From Microbacterium marinilacus (GTDB taxonomy: Bacteria; Actinomycetota; Actinomycetes; Actinomycetales; Microbacteriaceae), in NCBI RefSeq assembly GCF_019753765.1, contig NZ_JAIJZW010000002.1, positions 261,036 to 325,035 of the forward strand: a DNA stretch of 64,000 bases, given 5' to 3'. Made by a program: the position numbers and the translations under genes. Of this stretch, positions 36,232 through 46,303 are shown in pieces (positions within the stretch are counted from its first letter, which is position 1; each line of letters opens with the position of its first letter). Under the pieces are notes generated by a model. The model had not been told where the DNA came from and ran no database searches. It saw only the letters and a program-made list of their open reading frames with translations.

Positions 36232-37551
36232 TCAGTCTCGCCGTGGCGACGGCACGAACCGCGGCACCCAGCGGATGAAGCCGATGGCGCCGAGCAGGCC
36301 GACGGCGCCGATGACGGCGGTGCCCGCCGACAGCGAGACGAGCGCTGTCAGGGCCGACACGATCAGCGGGCTCAGCGCCCCGCCCGCGTCGGTGAGCGTC
36401 CGCCAGGCCCCCAGGAAGGCGGCCGGGTTCTGCTTGGGGGCGACGTCGGCGCCGAGCGTCAGGAGGATGCCGCTCGACAGGCCATTGCCGACCGCGATCA
36501 CGAGGGCGAACACTCCGAACCACATCGCCGCCGACGGCAGGTCGTGGGTGAAGGACATCGCGATCATCGCCCCGCCCATCAGCAGCAGCGACGGCACAGA
36601 CGCCCACAGCCGGCCGAAGCGGTCCATCACCTGGCCGCTGGCGTAGAACAGCGCGAACTCCAGCGCGCCGGCGATGCCGACGATCAGCGCGATCGACGAC
36701 GAGTCGAGACCGATGGACAGGCCCCACAGCGGCAGGAGCGCGGGGCGGGACGCGCGCAGGAACGACAGCGAGGCAGCCGCCACGCCGAGCCGCGACAGTA
36801 CCGCACGATGCCGCCAGATCGTGCCGAACATCCCGATCCGTTCCGTGATCGGGATCGACCCTGTCACGGCCTCGCCGGTGTCCTCGGACGGCGCCGAGTC
36901 GTGATCGATCGACTCGCGGGCCGCCGCCCGCTCCGCACGGGCCGCCTGCGCGGCCTTCTGCTCGGGGTCGGGGCCGAAGGTGACGAGCAGCCCGACGAGC
37001 ACCAGGCACGCGCCGAAGAACCAGATGCTGGCCTGTTCGCGCCCGAACAGGGCGAGGAGGCCCGCCGAGACGAACGGGCCCGTGAACGCGCCGAGCCGGA
37101 AGGAGCCGCCGAGCAGCGACAGAGACCGAGCGCGGTACGCCAGCGGCACGCGCGTGGTCATGAACGTGTGTCGGGCGAGGGCGAAGGCCGCCGCGCACAG
37201 CCCGATGACGAAGGTCGACGCCATCAGCACGCCGAGATGCCGTGAGAGCAGCATGCCCGCGATGCCGACGAGCGACACGACGGACGCCGCGGTCATCGTG
37301 TAGCGCTCGCCGAGCCGCGAGACGAGCCATCCGGCCGGCAGGTTTCCGCACAGCTGGCCCACCACGATCATCGCCGTGACGAGGGCCGCGGTCGCCAGGT
37401 CGGCGCCGAGCTCTTGCGCGATGATCGGCAGCAGCGGCAGGATCGCGCCCTGCCCCAACGAGTACAGAGCGGTGGGGCCGTAGACCATCGGCGCGTAGCG
37501 ACGGATCGCCTCCGCGGCTGTGCCGCCGCCCGGGCCGGTGTCTCCTGTCAT
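36232..37551 (-). CDS. MFS transporter
   Basis: 439-residue major facilitator with 12 predicted helices. Begins MTGDTGPGGG, first helix YGPTALYSLGQGAILPLLPI, and the loop 2-3 signature LPAGWLVSRLGERYTM. A central acidic loop (RESIDHDSAPSEDTGEAVTG) separates the halves. Probably a drug or metabolite exporter; substrate unknown. Confidence 0.86.
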   Translation of the reverse strand: MTGDTGPGGGTAAEAIRRYAPMVYGPTALYSLGQGAILPLLPIIAQELGADLATAALVTAMIVVGQLCGNLPAGWLVSRLGERYTMTAASVVSLVGIAGMLLSRHLGVLMASTFVIGLCAAAFALARHTFMTTRVPLAYRARSLSLLGGSFRLGAFTGPFVSAGLLALFGREQASIWFFGACLVLVGLLVTFGPDPEQKAAQAARAERAAARESIDHDSAPSEDTGEAVTGSIPITERIGMFGTIWRHRAVLSRLGVAAASLSFLRASRPALLPLWGLSIGLDSSSIALIVGIAGALEFALFYASGQVMDRFGRLWASVPSLLLMGGAMIAMSFTHDLPSAAMWFGVFALVIAVGNGLSSGILLTLGADVAPKQNPAAFLGAWRTLTDAGGALSPLIVSALTALVSLSAGTAVIGAVGLLGAIGFIRWVPRFVPSPRRD

Positions 37552-37783
37552 CGCTCCCCACGCTACCCCCGGCGCCCGCCGCCCCTGGGCGGAGCGCGGC
37601 TCGGTCGTCGCCCGGAGAACGGGCAGATCGGCGTGGATCAGTTCAGACCGCCGCGGATCTCACCGGCGGTGACCGACGTGCCCGCTCTCGGCAGGTGGGA
37701 GCGACGGGCCCGAACGGTGGGGGAGCGCACAGCCGAAGGTGGGACGCACGACGCCGACCCGGCCCGCGATAGGCTGGGGCGTC

Positions 37784-38893
37784 ATGCTTGAATACGATCC
37801 TTCCGCCGAGATCCAGGCGCTGCGCTCCACGTTCGCGAACATCCGAGAGGTCGTCGACGTCGACGCCGTGCGCGCCGAGATCGCGCGCCTCGAGGACGAG
37901 GCGGCCGCCCCCGGCCTGTGGGACGACACCGCGAACGCCCAGAAGGTGACCAGCGCGCTCAGCCACGCGCAGGCGTCGCTGACGCGTGTCGAGGGGATCG
38001 AGCGCCGCCTCGACGACCTCGAGGTGCTGGTGGAGCTCGCCAACGAGATGGGCGACGAGGACTCGGTCGCCGAGGCGCGCAAGGAGATCACCGACCTCGA
38101 GAAGGTCATCGGCGACCTCGAGGTCAAGACCCTGCTCGACGGCGAGTACGACGATCGCGGCGCGGTCGTGACGATCCGCTCGGGCGCGGGCGGCGACGAC
38201 GCCACCGACTTCGCCGAGATGCTCATGCGCATGTATCTGCGCTACGCCGAGCGCAACAAGTACCCGGTGAAGGTGCTCGACACCTCGTACGCCGAGGGCG
38301 CGGGCATCAAGTCCACGACCTTCGAGATCGACGCGCCGTACGCCTACGGCATCCTCTCCGTCGAGGCCGGCACGCACCGCCTCGCCCGCATCAGCCCCTT
38401 CGGCTCGGCGGACAAGCGCCAGACGAGCTTCGCCGCCGTCGAGGTCATCCCGGTGATGGAGGAGGCGCAGGAGGTCGAGATCCCCGAGAACGACCTGCGC
38501 GTCGACGTGTTCCGGTCGTCCGGCCCCGGCGGCCAGTCCGTCAACACGACCGACTCGGCCGTGCGCCTGACCCACCTCCCGACCGGCATCGTCGTGTCGA
38601 TGCAGAACGAGAAGTCGCAGATCCAGAACCGCGCCGCGGCGATGCGCGTGCTGCAGACCCGCCTGCTGCTGCTGCAGAAGGAGGAGGAAGCGGCAAAGAA
38701 GAAGGAGCTCGCCGGCACCATCACGGCCAGCTGGGGCGACCAGATGCGCTCGTACTTCCTCTACGGTCAGCAGCTTGTGAAGGACCTGCGGACCGGATAC
38801 GAGGTCGGCAACCCGGCCAGCGTGTTCGACGGCGACCTCGAGGGACTGATCAACGCCGGCATTCGCTGGCGCAAGCGCAAGATCGAGGACTGA
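37784..38893 (+). CDS. prfB: Peptide chain release factor 2
   Basis: RF2 of 369 residues, terminating translation at UGA and UAA. The codon-recognition tripeptide SPF is in [15 protein letters not shown], and the catalytic GGQ in [16 protein letters not shown]. The start [11 protein letters not shown] gives a continuous frame, so the autoregulatory +1 frameshift found in many bacteria is absent. The open frame extends upstream to 37739 without support. Confidence 0.97.
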   Translation: MLEYDPSAEIQALRSTFANIREVVDVDAVRAEIARLEDEAAAPGLWDDTANAQKVTSALSHAQASLTRVEGIERRLDDLEVLVELANEMGDEDSVAEARKEITDLEKVIGDLEVKTLLDGEYDDRGAVVTIRSGAGGDDATDFAEMLMRMYLRYAERNKYPVKVLDTSYAEGAGIKSTTFEIDAPYAYGILSVEAGTHRLARISPFGSADKRQTSFAAVEVIPVMEEAQEVEIPENDLRVDVFRSSGPGGQSVNTTDSAVRLTHLPTGIVVSMQNEKSQIQNRAAAMRVLQTRLLLLQKEEEAAKKKELAGTITASWGDQMRSYFLYGQQLVKDLRTGYEVGNPASVFDGDLEGLINAGIRWRKRKIED

Positions 38894-38975
38894 TCGCGCA
38901 CGGCCGCGCCGGTGCCGGGTGCCGCCCGACACGGCGGGTCGAACGCCCGACGCCCGGGTCGATAGGCTGACCGAC

Positions 38976-39542
38976 ATGAGCTCGCGCGACGACGACGCGC
39001 TGTCCTGGGACGGCGACGACGACTCGACCCTGGTGGCGGGCGACGGACGTGCGGCGGAACGCACGCCCGAGCGGTCCACGCAGCGGCGGCCCGAGCCGTC
39101 GGAGTCGCTGCCTCGCGGCTGGCGCGCCGTCGGGCGGGGGAGCGGCGAGGTCGTCGCGGCCTCCGGCGAGTCGGACGAGACTCCGCCGGCCGCAAAGACG
39201 ACGGGCGAGGGCGAGGACGAGGCCGGCAGTGGGCCCGCCCCGATGGGCAACGTCGCGCTCATCTGCTTCGGTGTGCTCGGCGGCGTCTACACGCTGTACG
39301 TCGTGGGCTGGATCCTCGGCGGCCTCCGGCTGCGCGAGCAGCTCACCGGCGGAGCCGGGGTCGCCGACGCGATGAGCGAGGCGGCGCTGTGGCTGGGCAT
39401 CCTCGCACCCGTGATCTGGTTCGCCGTCACGCTCTACGTCACCCGCGGCAAGCCGAGCTGGCAGCGGTTCGCGGGCCTCGTGCTGGGCGTCCTGCTGCTC
39501 GTGCCGTGGCCGTTCGTGATGCTGGGAGCCGTGGGACTGTGA
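38976..39542 (+). CDS. Membrane protein with acidic N-terminus
   Basis: 188 residues. The first ~90 are hydrophilic and low-complexity (SSRDDDALSWDGDDDST...), followed by three hydrophobic helices: NVALICFGVLGGVYTLYVVG, ALWLGILAPVIWFAVTLYV and FAGLVLGVLLLVPWPFVML. Its stop overlaps the next start (GTGA), so the two small membrane proteins are co-translated. I do not recognise the family; function unknown. Confidence 0.75.
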   Translation: MSSRDDDALSWDGDDDSTLVAGDGRAAERTPERSTQRRPEPSESLPRGWRAVGRGSGEVVAASGESDETPPAAKTTGEGEDEAGSGPAPMGNVALICFGVLGGVYTLYVVGWILGGLRLREQLTGGAGVADAMSEAALWLGILAPVIWFAVTLYVTRGKPSWQRFAGLVLGVLLLVPWPFVMLGAVGL

Positions 39543-39892
39543 CCGAGGAGAAGACCGTGCGCGCCGCCCGGACCACGCCGACGTGGATCGTCGCGACCAT
39601 CTCGGGCGTCTTCGGGCTGCTGTTCGCCTACGCGGTGTGGACCGCGATCAGCTACCTCGTGCAGTGGATCCAGGCCGCGGGCGCCGCGGGGCTCTCGCTG
39701 TCGGCGATGGGCTGGATCGTGTGGATCCTCGCCGTGGCGATGCCGATCGCGGTGTTCGCCCTCGCCTTCTCGCTCGGCAGGCGCCGCGGCCCGCTCACCC
39801 TGACGCTGTTCCTGCTGGCGGGCCTGGCGCTCGTCGCGGTGTTCTGGCTGGACGTGCTGGCGTACGTCACGCCCGACCGCATGCTGGGCTGA
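39539..39892 (+). CDS. Small membrane protein
   Basis: 117 residues, three hydrophobic helices (WIVATISGVFGLLFAYAVWT, MGWIVWILAVAMPIAVFALA, LTLFLLAGLALVAVFWLDVL) with a basic loop GRRRGP. GTG start coupled to the preceding membrane gene. Function unknown; likely partner of that protein. Confidence 0.75.
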   Translation: MTEEKTVRAARTTPTWIVATISGVFGLLFAYAVWTAISYLVQWIQAAGAAGLSLSAMGWIVWILAVAMPIAVFALAFSLGRRRGPLTLTLFLLAGLALVAVFWLDVLAYVTPDRMLG

Positions 39893-40116
39893 CGAACCCG
39901 CGATCGTCGTCGTCCCGCCGACGGATCGGTCGGCATCCGCGCGACACCCCGCGTCGGTCGGGAGCGCCGCGGCGCCTCCGATAGAGTGGCCGTGACGATC
40001 GCGCCCCGGTCCGATGGAGGGCCCGCCCCTGACGGGGCGACCACGTGGCGTGCGGCGCGACGACAATCCCCACACCCTGCGCGACCCCCATGCGCACGCA
40101 CCGAAGGATCTCATCC

Positions 40117-41706
40117 GTGCCGAAGCCCGTCGTCCTCCTCGCCGAAGAACTCTCTCCCGCAACGATCGAGGCGCTCGGCCCCGACTTCGATGTTCGCACG
40201 GTGGACGGAACCGACCGCGCGGCCCTGTTCGCGGCGCTGGCGGACGCCCACGCCGTCCTGATCCGGTCGGCCACGAAGATGGACGAGGAGGCGATCGGCC
40301 GCGCCCCGCAGCTGAAGGTGATCGCCCGCGCCGGCGTCGGCCTCGACAACGTCGACATCAAGGCCGCCACGACCGCCGGTGTGATGGTCGTGAACGCGCC
40401 GACGTCCAACATCATCTCGGCCGCCGAGCTCACGTGCGGCCACATCCTGAGCCTGGCTCGCCGCGTGCCGAAGGCGGCGGCCTCGATCGCCGCCGGCGAG
40501 TGGAAGCGCAGCGCGTTCACCGGCGTCGAGCTGTACGAGAAGACTCTCGGCGTGATCGGCCTCGGCCGCATCGGCGCGCTCGTCGCCGCCCGCATGCAGG
40601 CGTTCGGGATGCGCGTGGTCGCCTTCGACCCGTACGTCACCCCGCAGCGCGCGCAGCAGCTCGGGGTCGAGCTCGCGACGCTCGACGAGCTGCTCGCGCA
40701 GAGCGACTTCGTCACGATCCACATGCCGAAGACGCCTGAGACGACCGGCATGATCTCGACCCCGCAGCTGCAGCGGATGAAGCCGACGGCGTACGTCGTG
40801 AACGTCGCCCGTGGCGGCCTGATCGACGAAGCCGCGCTGGAGCAGGCGCTGAAGGACGGCGAGATCGCCGGCGCCGGCCTCGACGTGTTCTCGAGCGAGC
40901 CGCCGGCCGACACGCGGCTCACCGGCCTGCCGAACGTCGTGGCGACGCCGCACCTCGGGGCGGCCACGGAGGAGGCCCAGGAGAAGGCGGGCGTCTCGGT
41001 CGCGAGGTCGGTCAAGCTGGCGCTCGAGGGCGACCTCGTGCCCGACGCCGTGAACGTCGCGGGCGGCGTGATCGACCCGTTCGTGCGCCCCGGCATCGCG
41101 CTGGTCGAGAAGCTCGGCCAGGTGTTCAGCGGCCTCGCCAAGAGCGCGGTCACGAGCCTCGACATCGAGGTGCGCGGCGAGCTCGCGGCCTACGACGTCA
41201 GCGTCTACCGTCTCGCCGCCCTCAAGGGGATCCTGTCGAACGTCGTCAGCGAGACGGTGTCATACGTGAACGCGCCGCTGTTCGCCGAGCAGCGCGGCAT
41301 CGAGACGCGCATGACGGTCGAGCAGGAGAGCCCCGAGTACCGCAACATCACGATCCTGCGCGGCACGCTCGCGGACGGCAGCGTGCTGAGCGTGGCGGGC
41401 ACGCTCGCCGGCACGCGGATGGTGCAGAAGATCGTCGGCATCAACACGTACGAGATCGAGGTGCCGATCGACCGGCACCACGTCGTGCTGATCTACAAGG
41501 ACGGCCCCGGGGTCGTCGCGATCTACGGTCAGAAGTTCGGCGCCGCCGGCATCAACATCGAGGGCATGCAGGTGGCCCACGAGCAGGCCGGGCTGGCGCT
41601 CAGCATCGTGACCGTCGACCAGCGCGTGCCCGACGAGGTGCTCGACGAGATCGCGCGCGACGTCGACGCGACGCTGGTCACGCAGATCGAGATCGCCGAG
41701 GACTGA
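40117..41706 (+). CDS. serA: D-3-phosphoglycerate dehydrogenase
   Basis: First committed step of serine synthesis. 529 residues, the long actinobacterial form: catalytic and NAD-binding domains (RAGVGLDNVDIKAAT, GLGRIGALVAARMQAFGMRV, NVARGGLIDEAAL, TPHLGAATEEAQEKAG), an intervening ASB domain (ITILRGTLADGSVLSVAGTL) and a C-terminal ACT domain (GPGVVAIYGQKFGAAGINIE) for serine feedback. GTG start (VPKPVVLLAEE) behind AAGGA; the open frame runs 24 codons further upstream without support. Confidence 0.96.
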   Translation: MPKPVVLLAEELSPATIEALGPDFDVRTVDGTDRAALFAALADAHAVLIRSATKMDEEAIGRAPQLKVIARAGVGLDNVDIKAATTAGVMVVNAPTSNIISAAELTCGHILSLARRVPKAAASIAAGEWKRSAFTGVELYEKTLGVIGLGRIGALVAARMQAFGMRVVAFDPYVTPQRAQQLGVELATLDELLAQSDFVTIHMPKTPETTGMISTPQLQRMKPTAYVVNVARGGLIDEAALEQALKDGEIAGAGLDVFSSEPPADTRLTGLPNVVATPHLGAATEEAQEKAGVSVARSVKLALEGDLVPDAVNVAGGVIDPFVRPGIALVEKLGQVFSGLAKSAVTSLDIEVRGELAAYDVSVYRLAALKGILSNVVSETVSYVNAPLFAEQRGIETRMTVEQESPEYRNITILRGTLADGSVLSVAGTLAGTRMVQKIVGINTYEIEVPIDRHHVVLIYKDGPGVVAIYGQKFGAAGINIEGMQVAHEQAGLALSIVTVDQRVPDEVLDEIARDVDATLVTQIEIAED

Positions 41707-41714
41707 TCCCCGTC

Positions 41715-41733
41715 GGCGGGCGATCAGCCCGCC
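41715..41733. terminator. Hairpin between convergent serA and tetR genes
   Basis: Perfect 7-bp arms GGCGGGC and GCCCGCC with a 5-nt loop, 8 bp after the serA stop and spanning the stop of the opposing TetR gene. Probable terminator for serA; no T tract. Confidence 0.45.
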
Positions 41734-42266
41734 GCGTCCTCCACGAGCCGGATGAGCGCGGCGAGGTCGTCCCCGGTCGGAAGCGGGCCGGGGACGCCGC
41801 CGCCGTCGAGCGCGGCGTTGAGGTACAGGCCGTCGCCGACGAGCATCACGAGGTCGAGCGCGGCGGCGTCGCGCGTGTGGGGGCGCAGGAGGTCCTCCCA
41901 CCGCTCCCGCACCGCGCGAAGGGCGTCGGCGGCGGCGGGGTGGCCGCCGTGCGCGAGCCGCGCGACCGCGACGATCGCGCGGTCGAACGGGGTGTCGCTC
42001 TCGCCCGAGCTGCGCAGGTAGTACGAGATCGTGCCGTCGGGGGCGGAGCGGCCGCGCTCCACGTCCTCCTCCGCCAGCGCGTCGAGGCGGTCGACCAGCG
42101 CGCGCTCGAGGTCGTCCTTCGAGGCGAAGTGGTACAGCAGCCCGCCCTTCGAGACGCCCGCCGCGGCGGCGACGGCCTCGATCGTCGCGGCGCGGTCGCC
42201 CTCGGCGATCAGGATCGTCTCGAACGCGTCCAGCACCTTGTCGCGTGCGCGCGGCGGTCGGCTCAT
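41724..42266 (-). CDS. TetR-family repressor of the adjacent MFS gene
   Basis: 180 residues. N-terminal helix-turn-helix: VLDAFETILIAEGDRAATIE then VAAAAGVSKGGLLYHFASKD, the standard TetR signature. The C-terminal ligand domain is variable. Divergent from a 14-helix-type MFS gene with an inverted repeat in the 90-bp gap, so it most likely represses that exporter and itself. Confidence 0.9.
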   Translation of the reverse strand: MSRPPRARDKVLDAFETILIAEGDRAATIEAVAAAAGVSKGGLLYHFASKDDLERALVDRLDALAEEDVERGRSAPDGTISYYLRSSGESDTPFDRAIVAVARLAHGGHPAAADALRAVRERWEDLLRPHTRDAAALDLVMLVGDGLYLNAALDGGGVPGPLPTGDDLAALIRLVEDAAG

Positions 42267-42310
42267 CGGATCAGCCTCTCATGCCCGGCATCTGCCCATC
42301 TTGAGCAGTT

Positions 42311-42334
42311 ACTATACCAACCAGACGGTACAGT
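42311..42334. promoter_or_regulatory. Probable TetR operator
   Basis: Arms ACTATACC and GGTACAGT (7 of 8 positions complementary) with an 8-bp centre AACCAGAC, midway between the divergent TetR and MFS starts. Size and symmetry suit a TetR dimer. It lies 23 bp before the MFS start, in a comparatively AT-rich patch. Confidence 0.55.
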
Positions 42335-42356
42335 AATGAGTGGAGCGAGGAGCACC

Positions 42357-43883
42357 ATGTCGCACGCGACGACGATCGAGCAGACCGGACGCAAGGCCGG
42401 ATGGCGCGGCTGGGTGGCGCTCGTCGCCCTGATGCTGCCCGTGCTCCTGGTCTCGGTCGACAACACCGTGCTGAGCTTCGCCCTGCCGGGGATCTCGGCC
42501 GATCTCGAGCCGACCGGTGTCGAGCAGCTCTGGATCATCGACGCGTACTCCCTGGTGCTCGCCGGGCTGCTCGTCACCGCCGGGTCGCTCGGCGACCGGT
42601 TCGGGCGGCGCCGCATGCTGCTCATCGGGGCCACCGGGTTCGCCGTGGTGTCGACGCTCGCGGCGTTCGCGCCCAGCGCCGAGCTTCTGATCGCCGCGCG
42701 CGCGGCGCTGGGCGTCTTCGGCGCCCTGCTCATGCCCTCCACGCTGTCGCTGCTGCGCAGCATCTTCACGCACCGTGACGAGCGGCGTCTCGCCCTCGCC
42801 GTGTGGGCGACGATGTTCTCGGCGGGCGCCGCACTGGGCCCGATCGTCGGCGGCGTGATCCTCGAGCACTTCTGGTGGGGCGCGGTCTTCCTGCTGGCGA
42901 TCCCGATGCTCATCCCCATGCTCGTCCTCGTGCCGCTCGTGGTTCCGGAGAGCCGAGACCCGCGACCGGGCCCGCTCGACCTCGTGAGCGTCCTGCTGTC
43001 GATGGCCGCCACCGTGCCCGTCGTCTACGGGATCAAGGAGCTCGCGGTCGCAGGGCTCGGCGGCCCGTCGCTCGTGCTGTTCATCGTCGGAGGCGTCTTC
43101 GGCTGGCTCTTCGTCCGTCGGCAGCGCCGGCTGGCGGTGCCGATGCTCGACATGGCGCTGTTCCAGCGGATGGGCTTCACCGGCGCGATCCTGGTCAACC
43201 TGCTGAGCGTCACCGCCCTCGTCGGCTTCCTGTACTTCGGTGCGCAGCACCTGCAGCTGATCGTGGGGCTGAGCCCCGTGCAGGCGGGCCTCGTGCTGGT
43301 GCCGGGCATGGCGGCGATGATCGTCGCCGGGATCGGGGTCGTCCCGATCGCGCGGCGCGTGGCGGCGCGCGTGGTGATCCCGTCGGCCCTCGTGCTGTCG
43401 GTCGCCGGCTACCTGCTGGTGGCGTGGGGCGGCGCCCACGACCTCGGGGTGCTCATCGTCGCGTTCGCCGTGCTGGGCATGGGCATCGGGGCGGCCGAGA
43501 CGGTGTCGACGGACCTCGTGCTGACGAACGCACCGCCCGAGAAGGCCGGCGCCGCGAGTGCCGTGTCCGAGACCGCGTACGAGCTCGGGGCCGTGCTCGG
43601 CACGTCCATCCTGGGCGGCATCCTGACCTGGTGGTACCGCGCGAACCTCGTGGTGCCGTCCGGCATCCCCGCCGAGGGCGCGGAGGCCGCACGGGAGACG
43701 CTCGCCGCCGCGATGCACGTCGCCGACCAGGCGGGCGGCACCGTGGGGGAGGCGCTGCGTGAGGCGGCCGCGGTCGCCTTCGACGGCGGGGTCGTCATGA
43801 CGTCCCTCATCGGCGCGGCGCTCGTGGTCGTCGCGGGCATCGTCGCGGCCACTACGCTGGACAGGCGCCGGGAAGGCGCGTGA
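42357..43883 (+). CDS. MFS drug exporter, EmrB/QacA-like
   Basis: 508 residues, about 14 hydrophobic helices, DHA2-like. [20 protein letters not shown] is the family N-terminal helix; [16 protein letters not shown] is motif [21 protein letters not shown] is motif C. Likely multidrug or antiseptic efflux under the divergent TetR. ATG at 42357 lies behind GAGGAG; an in-frame ATG at 42336 (MSGARST) inside the operator region is less likely. Confidence 0.9.
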   Translation: MSHATTIEQTGRKAGWRGWVALVALMLPVLLVSVDNTVLSFALPGISADLEPTGVEQLWIIDAYSLVLAGLLVTAGSLGDRFGRRRMLLIGATGFAVVSTLAAFAPSAELLIAARAALGVFGALLMPSTLSLLRSIFTHRDERRLALAVWATMFSAGAALGPIVGGVILEHFWWGAVFLLAIPMLIPMLVLVPLVVPESRDPRPGPLDLVSVLLSMAATVPVVYGIKELAVAGLGGPSLVLFIVGGVFGWLFVRRQRRLAVPMLDMALFQRMGFTGAILVNLLSVTALVGFLYFGAQHLQLIVGLSPVQAGLVLVPGMAAMIVAGIGVVPIARRVAARVVIPSALVLSVAGYLLVAWGGAHDLGVLIVAFAVLGMGIGAAETVSTDLVLTNAPPEKAGAASAVSETAYELGAVLGTSILGGILTWWYRANLVVPSGIPAEGAEAARETLAAAMHVADQAGGTVGEALREAAAVAFDGGVVMTSLIGAALVVVAGIVAATTLDRRREGA

Positions 43884-43962
43884 CGTCGTCCCTCCCGTGC
43901 CGGCGCCGGTGCCTCCGGTGCGAGCAGATCCGGTGCCCCCGGCCCGAGCAGAAGGAGAGTCG

Positions 43963-45015
43963 ATGACGCGGACCGTGAAGCTGGCAGTGATCCCGGGAGA
44001 CGGCATCGGCCCCGAGGTCGTCGCCGAGGCCGAGAAGGTGCTCGACGCGGCGACCGCCGGCTCGGACGTCGTCTTCGACAAGACCCGGTTCTCGCTGGGC
44101 GCGGGGCGCTACCTCGAGACCGGCGACACGCTGACCGACGACGATCTGGCCGCGATCAAGTCGCACGACGCGATCGTCCTGGGCGCGGTGGGCGGCGTGC
44201 CCGGCGACCCGCGTCTCAAGGACGCCAACATCGAGCGCGGCCTGCTGCTGAAGCTGCGCTTCGAGCTCGACCACTACGTCAACCTGCGCCCCTCCAAGCT
44301 GTACCCCGGCCAGCCCGGTCCGCTCGCGGACCCGGGCGACATCGACTTCGTCGTCGTGCGCGAGGGGACCGAGGGGCCGTACGTCGGCAACGGCGGATCG
44401 ATCCGCCGCGGCACGCCGCACGAGGTCGCGAACGAGACCAGCGTGAACACCGCCTACGGCGTGGAGCGCGTCGTGCGGTTCGCGTTCGAGCTCGCCGAGC
44501 GCCGCTCGAAGCGGCTCACGCTCGTGCACAAGACCAACGTGCTGGTGAATGCCGGATCGCTGTGGCAGCGCACGGTCCAGGAGGTGGCGATTGGACATCC
44601 CGACGTCGCCGTAGACTATCTGCACGTCGACGCGGCCACGATCTTCCTGGTCACGAACCCGGGTCGCTTCGACGTGATCGTCACCGACAACCTCTTCGGC
44701 GACATCCTCACCGACCTGGCCGGCGCCGTCACAGGCGGGATCGGGCTCGCGGCCTCCGGGAACATCAACCCCAGCGGCGAGCACCCGTCGATGTTCGAGC
44801 CCGTGCACGGCTCGGCGCCGGACATCGCCGGCACGGGAACCGCCGACCCCACGGCGGCCATCGGATCCATCGCGCTGCTGCTCGACCATCTCGGGCTGCG
44901 CGACGAGGCGGATCGCGTCTCACGCGCGATCGAGGACGACATCAGCGAGCGGGGCGCCGAGCCCCGCACCACGGCACAGGTCGGCGACGCGATCGCCGCC
45001 CGTCTGCAGGCGTAG
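43963..45015 (+). CDS. leuB: 3-isopropylmalate dehydrogenase
   Basis: Leucine biosynthesis; oxidative decarboxylation of 3-isopropylmalate. 350 residues of the short actinobacterial type. Signatures: [47 protein letters not shown], the metal/substrate motif [20 protein letters not shown], and [19 protein letters not shown]. Strong AAGGAG site. Followed 46 bp later by ilvE, forming a branched-chain amino-acid pair. Confidence 0.96.
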   Translation: MTRTVKLAVIPGDGIGPEVVAEAEKVLDAATAGSDVVFDKTRFSLGAGRYLETGDTLTDDDLAAIKSHDAIVLGAVGGVPGDPRLKDANIERGLLLKLRFELDHYVNLRPSKLYPGQPGPLADPGDIDFVVVREGTEGPYVGNGGSIRRGTPHEVANETSVNTAYGVERVVRFAFELAERRSKRLTLVHKTNVLVNAGSLWQRTVQEVAIGHPDVAVDYLHVDAATIFLVTNPGRFDVIVTDNLFGDILTDLAGAVTGGIGLAASGNINPSGEHPSMFEPVHGSAPDIAGTGTADPTAAIGSIALLLDHLGLRDEADRVSRAIEDDISERGAEPRTTAQVGDAIAARLQA

Positions 45016-45061
45016 CCTGGGCGCAGCCCCTCGTCTGCCGGAACCCGAGACAGGACACGAC

Positions 45062-46171
45062 ATGACCGACACCACGCTCTCCGAGCCCGACGCAGCCCTC
45101 GCCCCGCTCGAGTTCGCCGTCACGAAGAACCTGGCCGCGAAGTCGCCGGCCGTCCGCGAAGAGATCCTGCGAGACCCGGGCTTCGGCACGCACTTCACCG
45201 ACCACATGGTCGACGTCTGCTGGTCGGCCCGCGGCGGGTGGCATCGCCCGCGCGTGCAGCCCTACGGTCCGATCAGCCTCGACCCGGCCGCCGCCGTGCT
45301 GCACTACGGCCAGGAGATCTTCGAGGGCATCAAGGCGTACCGTCACGCGGACGGCGGGATCTACACGTTCCGTCCCGAGCAGAACGCCCTGCGCCTGCAG
45401 CGCAGCGCCCGCCGCCTGGCGCTGCCGGAGCTGCCGACGTCGTACTTCCTGCAGTCGCTGCACGAGCTGATCGCGGTCGACGGCGGCTGGGTGCCGTCCG
45501 GCGAGGACCAGAGCCTCTACCTGCGTCCCTTCATGTTCGCCAAGGAGGCGTTCCTCGGCGTGCGCCCCGCGAACAAGGTCGCCTACTACCTGATCGCCAG
45601 CCCGGCCGGTTCGTACTTCACGGGCGGCGTGAAGCCGGTGAAGATCTGGCTGTCCGAGACGTACCAGCGCGCGGCGAAGGGCGGCACGGGCGCGGCGAAG
45701 ACCGGCGGCAACTACGCCGCGAGCCTGCTGCCGCAGGCCGAGGCCTACGAGCAGGGCTGCGACCAGGTCGTCTTCCTCGACTCCGACGGCAACATCGAGG
45801 AGCTCGGCGGCATGAACATCCTGTTCGTGAAGAAGGACGGCACGCTCCTCACTCCGTCGTCCGACAGCATCCTCGACGGCATCACGCGCAACTCGATCCT
45901 CGAGCTCGCGCGCGACCGCGGTCTCACGGTCGAGCAGCGCGCGGTGTCGCTCGCCGAGTGGCGCGAGGGCGTCGCCTCGGGCGACATCACGGAGGTGTTC
46001 GCGTGCGGCACCGCCGCGGTGATCACGCCGATCGGCGCGCTCAAGGCCGCCGGCTTCGAGGACGAGCAGCCGATCGGCGAGCTCGCCCTGTCGCTGCGCG
46101 AGGAGCTCACCGACATCCAGACGGGCCGCCGCGAGGACACCCGCGGCTGGCTGCACCGGCTCGACGCCTGA
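45062..46171 (+). CDS. ilvE: Branched-chain amino-acid aminotransferase
   Basis: PLP-dependent final step of leucine, isoleucine and valine synthesis. 369 residues. The catalytic lysine is in AAKTGGNYAASLLPQ; YGQEIFEGIKAYRHADGGIY, EELGGMNILFV and CGTAAVITPIGAL are family motifs. Probably co-transcribed with leuB; a strong stem-loop follows the stop. Confidence 0.97.
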   Translation: MTDTTLSEPDAALAPLEFAVTKNLAAKSPAVREEILRDPGFGTHFTDHMVDVCWSARGGWHRPRVQPYGPISLDPAAAVLHYGQEIFEGIKAYRHADGGIYTFRPEQNALRLQRSARRLALPELPTSYFLQSLHELIAVDGGWVPSGEDQSLYLRPFMFAKEAFLGVRPANKVAYYLIASPAGSYFTGGVKPVKIWLSETYQRAAKGGTGAAKTGGNYAASLLPQAEAYEQGCDQVVFLDSDGNIEELGGMNILFVKKDGTLLTPSSDSILDGITRNSILELARDRGLTVEQRAVSLAEWREGVASGDITEVFACGTAAVITPIGALKAAGFEDEQPIGELALSLREELTDIQTGRREDTRGWLHRLDA

Positions 46172-46182
46172 CGCGATCACAT

Positions 46183-46231
46183 GTCTCCGTTCGGCAGGGG
46201 ATCAGGGCGTCGAACCCTGCCGAACCGAGAC
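46183..46231 (+). terminator. Long stem-loop after ilvE
   Basis: An 11-bp perfect stem (GTTCGGCAGGG with CCCTGCCGAAC) extended, after one C-C mismatch, by 5 bp GTCTC/GAGAC; the loop is 15 nt. It starts 12 bp after the ilvE stop and ends 73 bp before the next gene. No T tract follows, as is common for actinobacterial terminators. Marks the end of the leuB-ilvE unit. Confidence 0.6.
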
Positions 46232-46303
46232 CTGGTCCTCGCGGCCGCCATCGGGCGGCGGGCATGCCCGGAGGCGAGACGTCGTCGTCTGTAGGCTGAA
46301 GCG

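Noticed and set aside
37552..37783. 232-bp gap before prfB searched for small genes or RNA elements
   Set aside because: No convincing start with ribosome binding site, tRNA or structured element was seen.
37739..37860. Programmed frameshift in prfB
   Set aside because: The RF2 frame is continuous from ATG 37784 with no internal TGA, so no frameshift is required.
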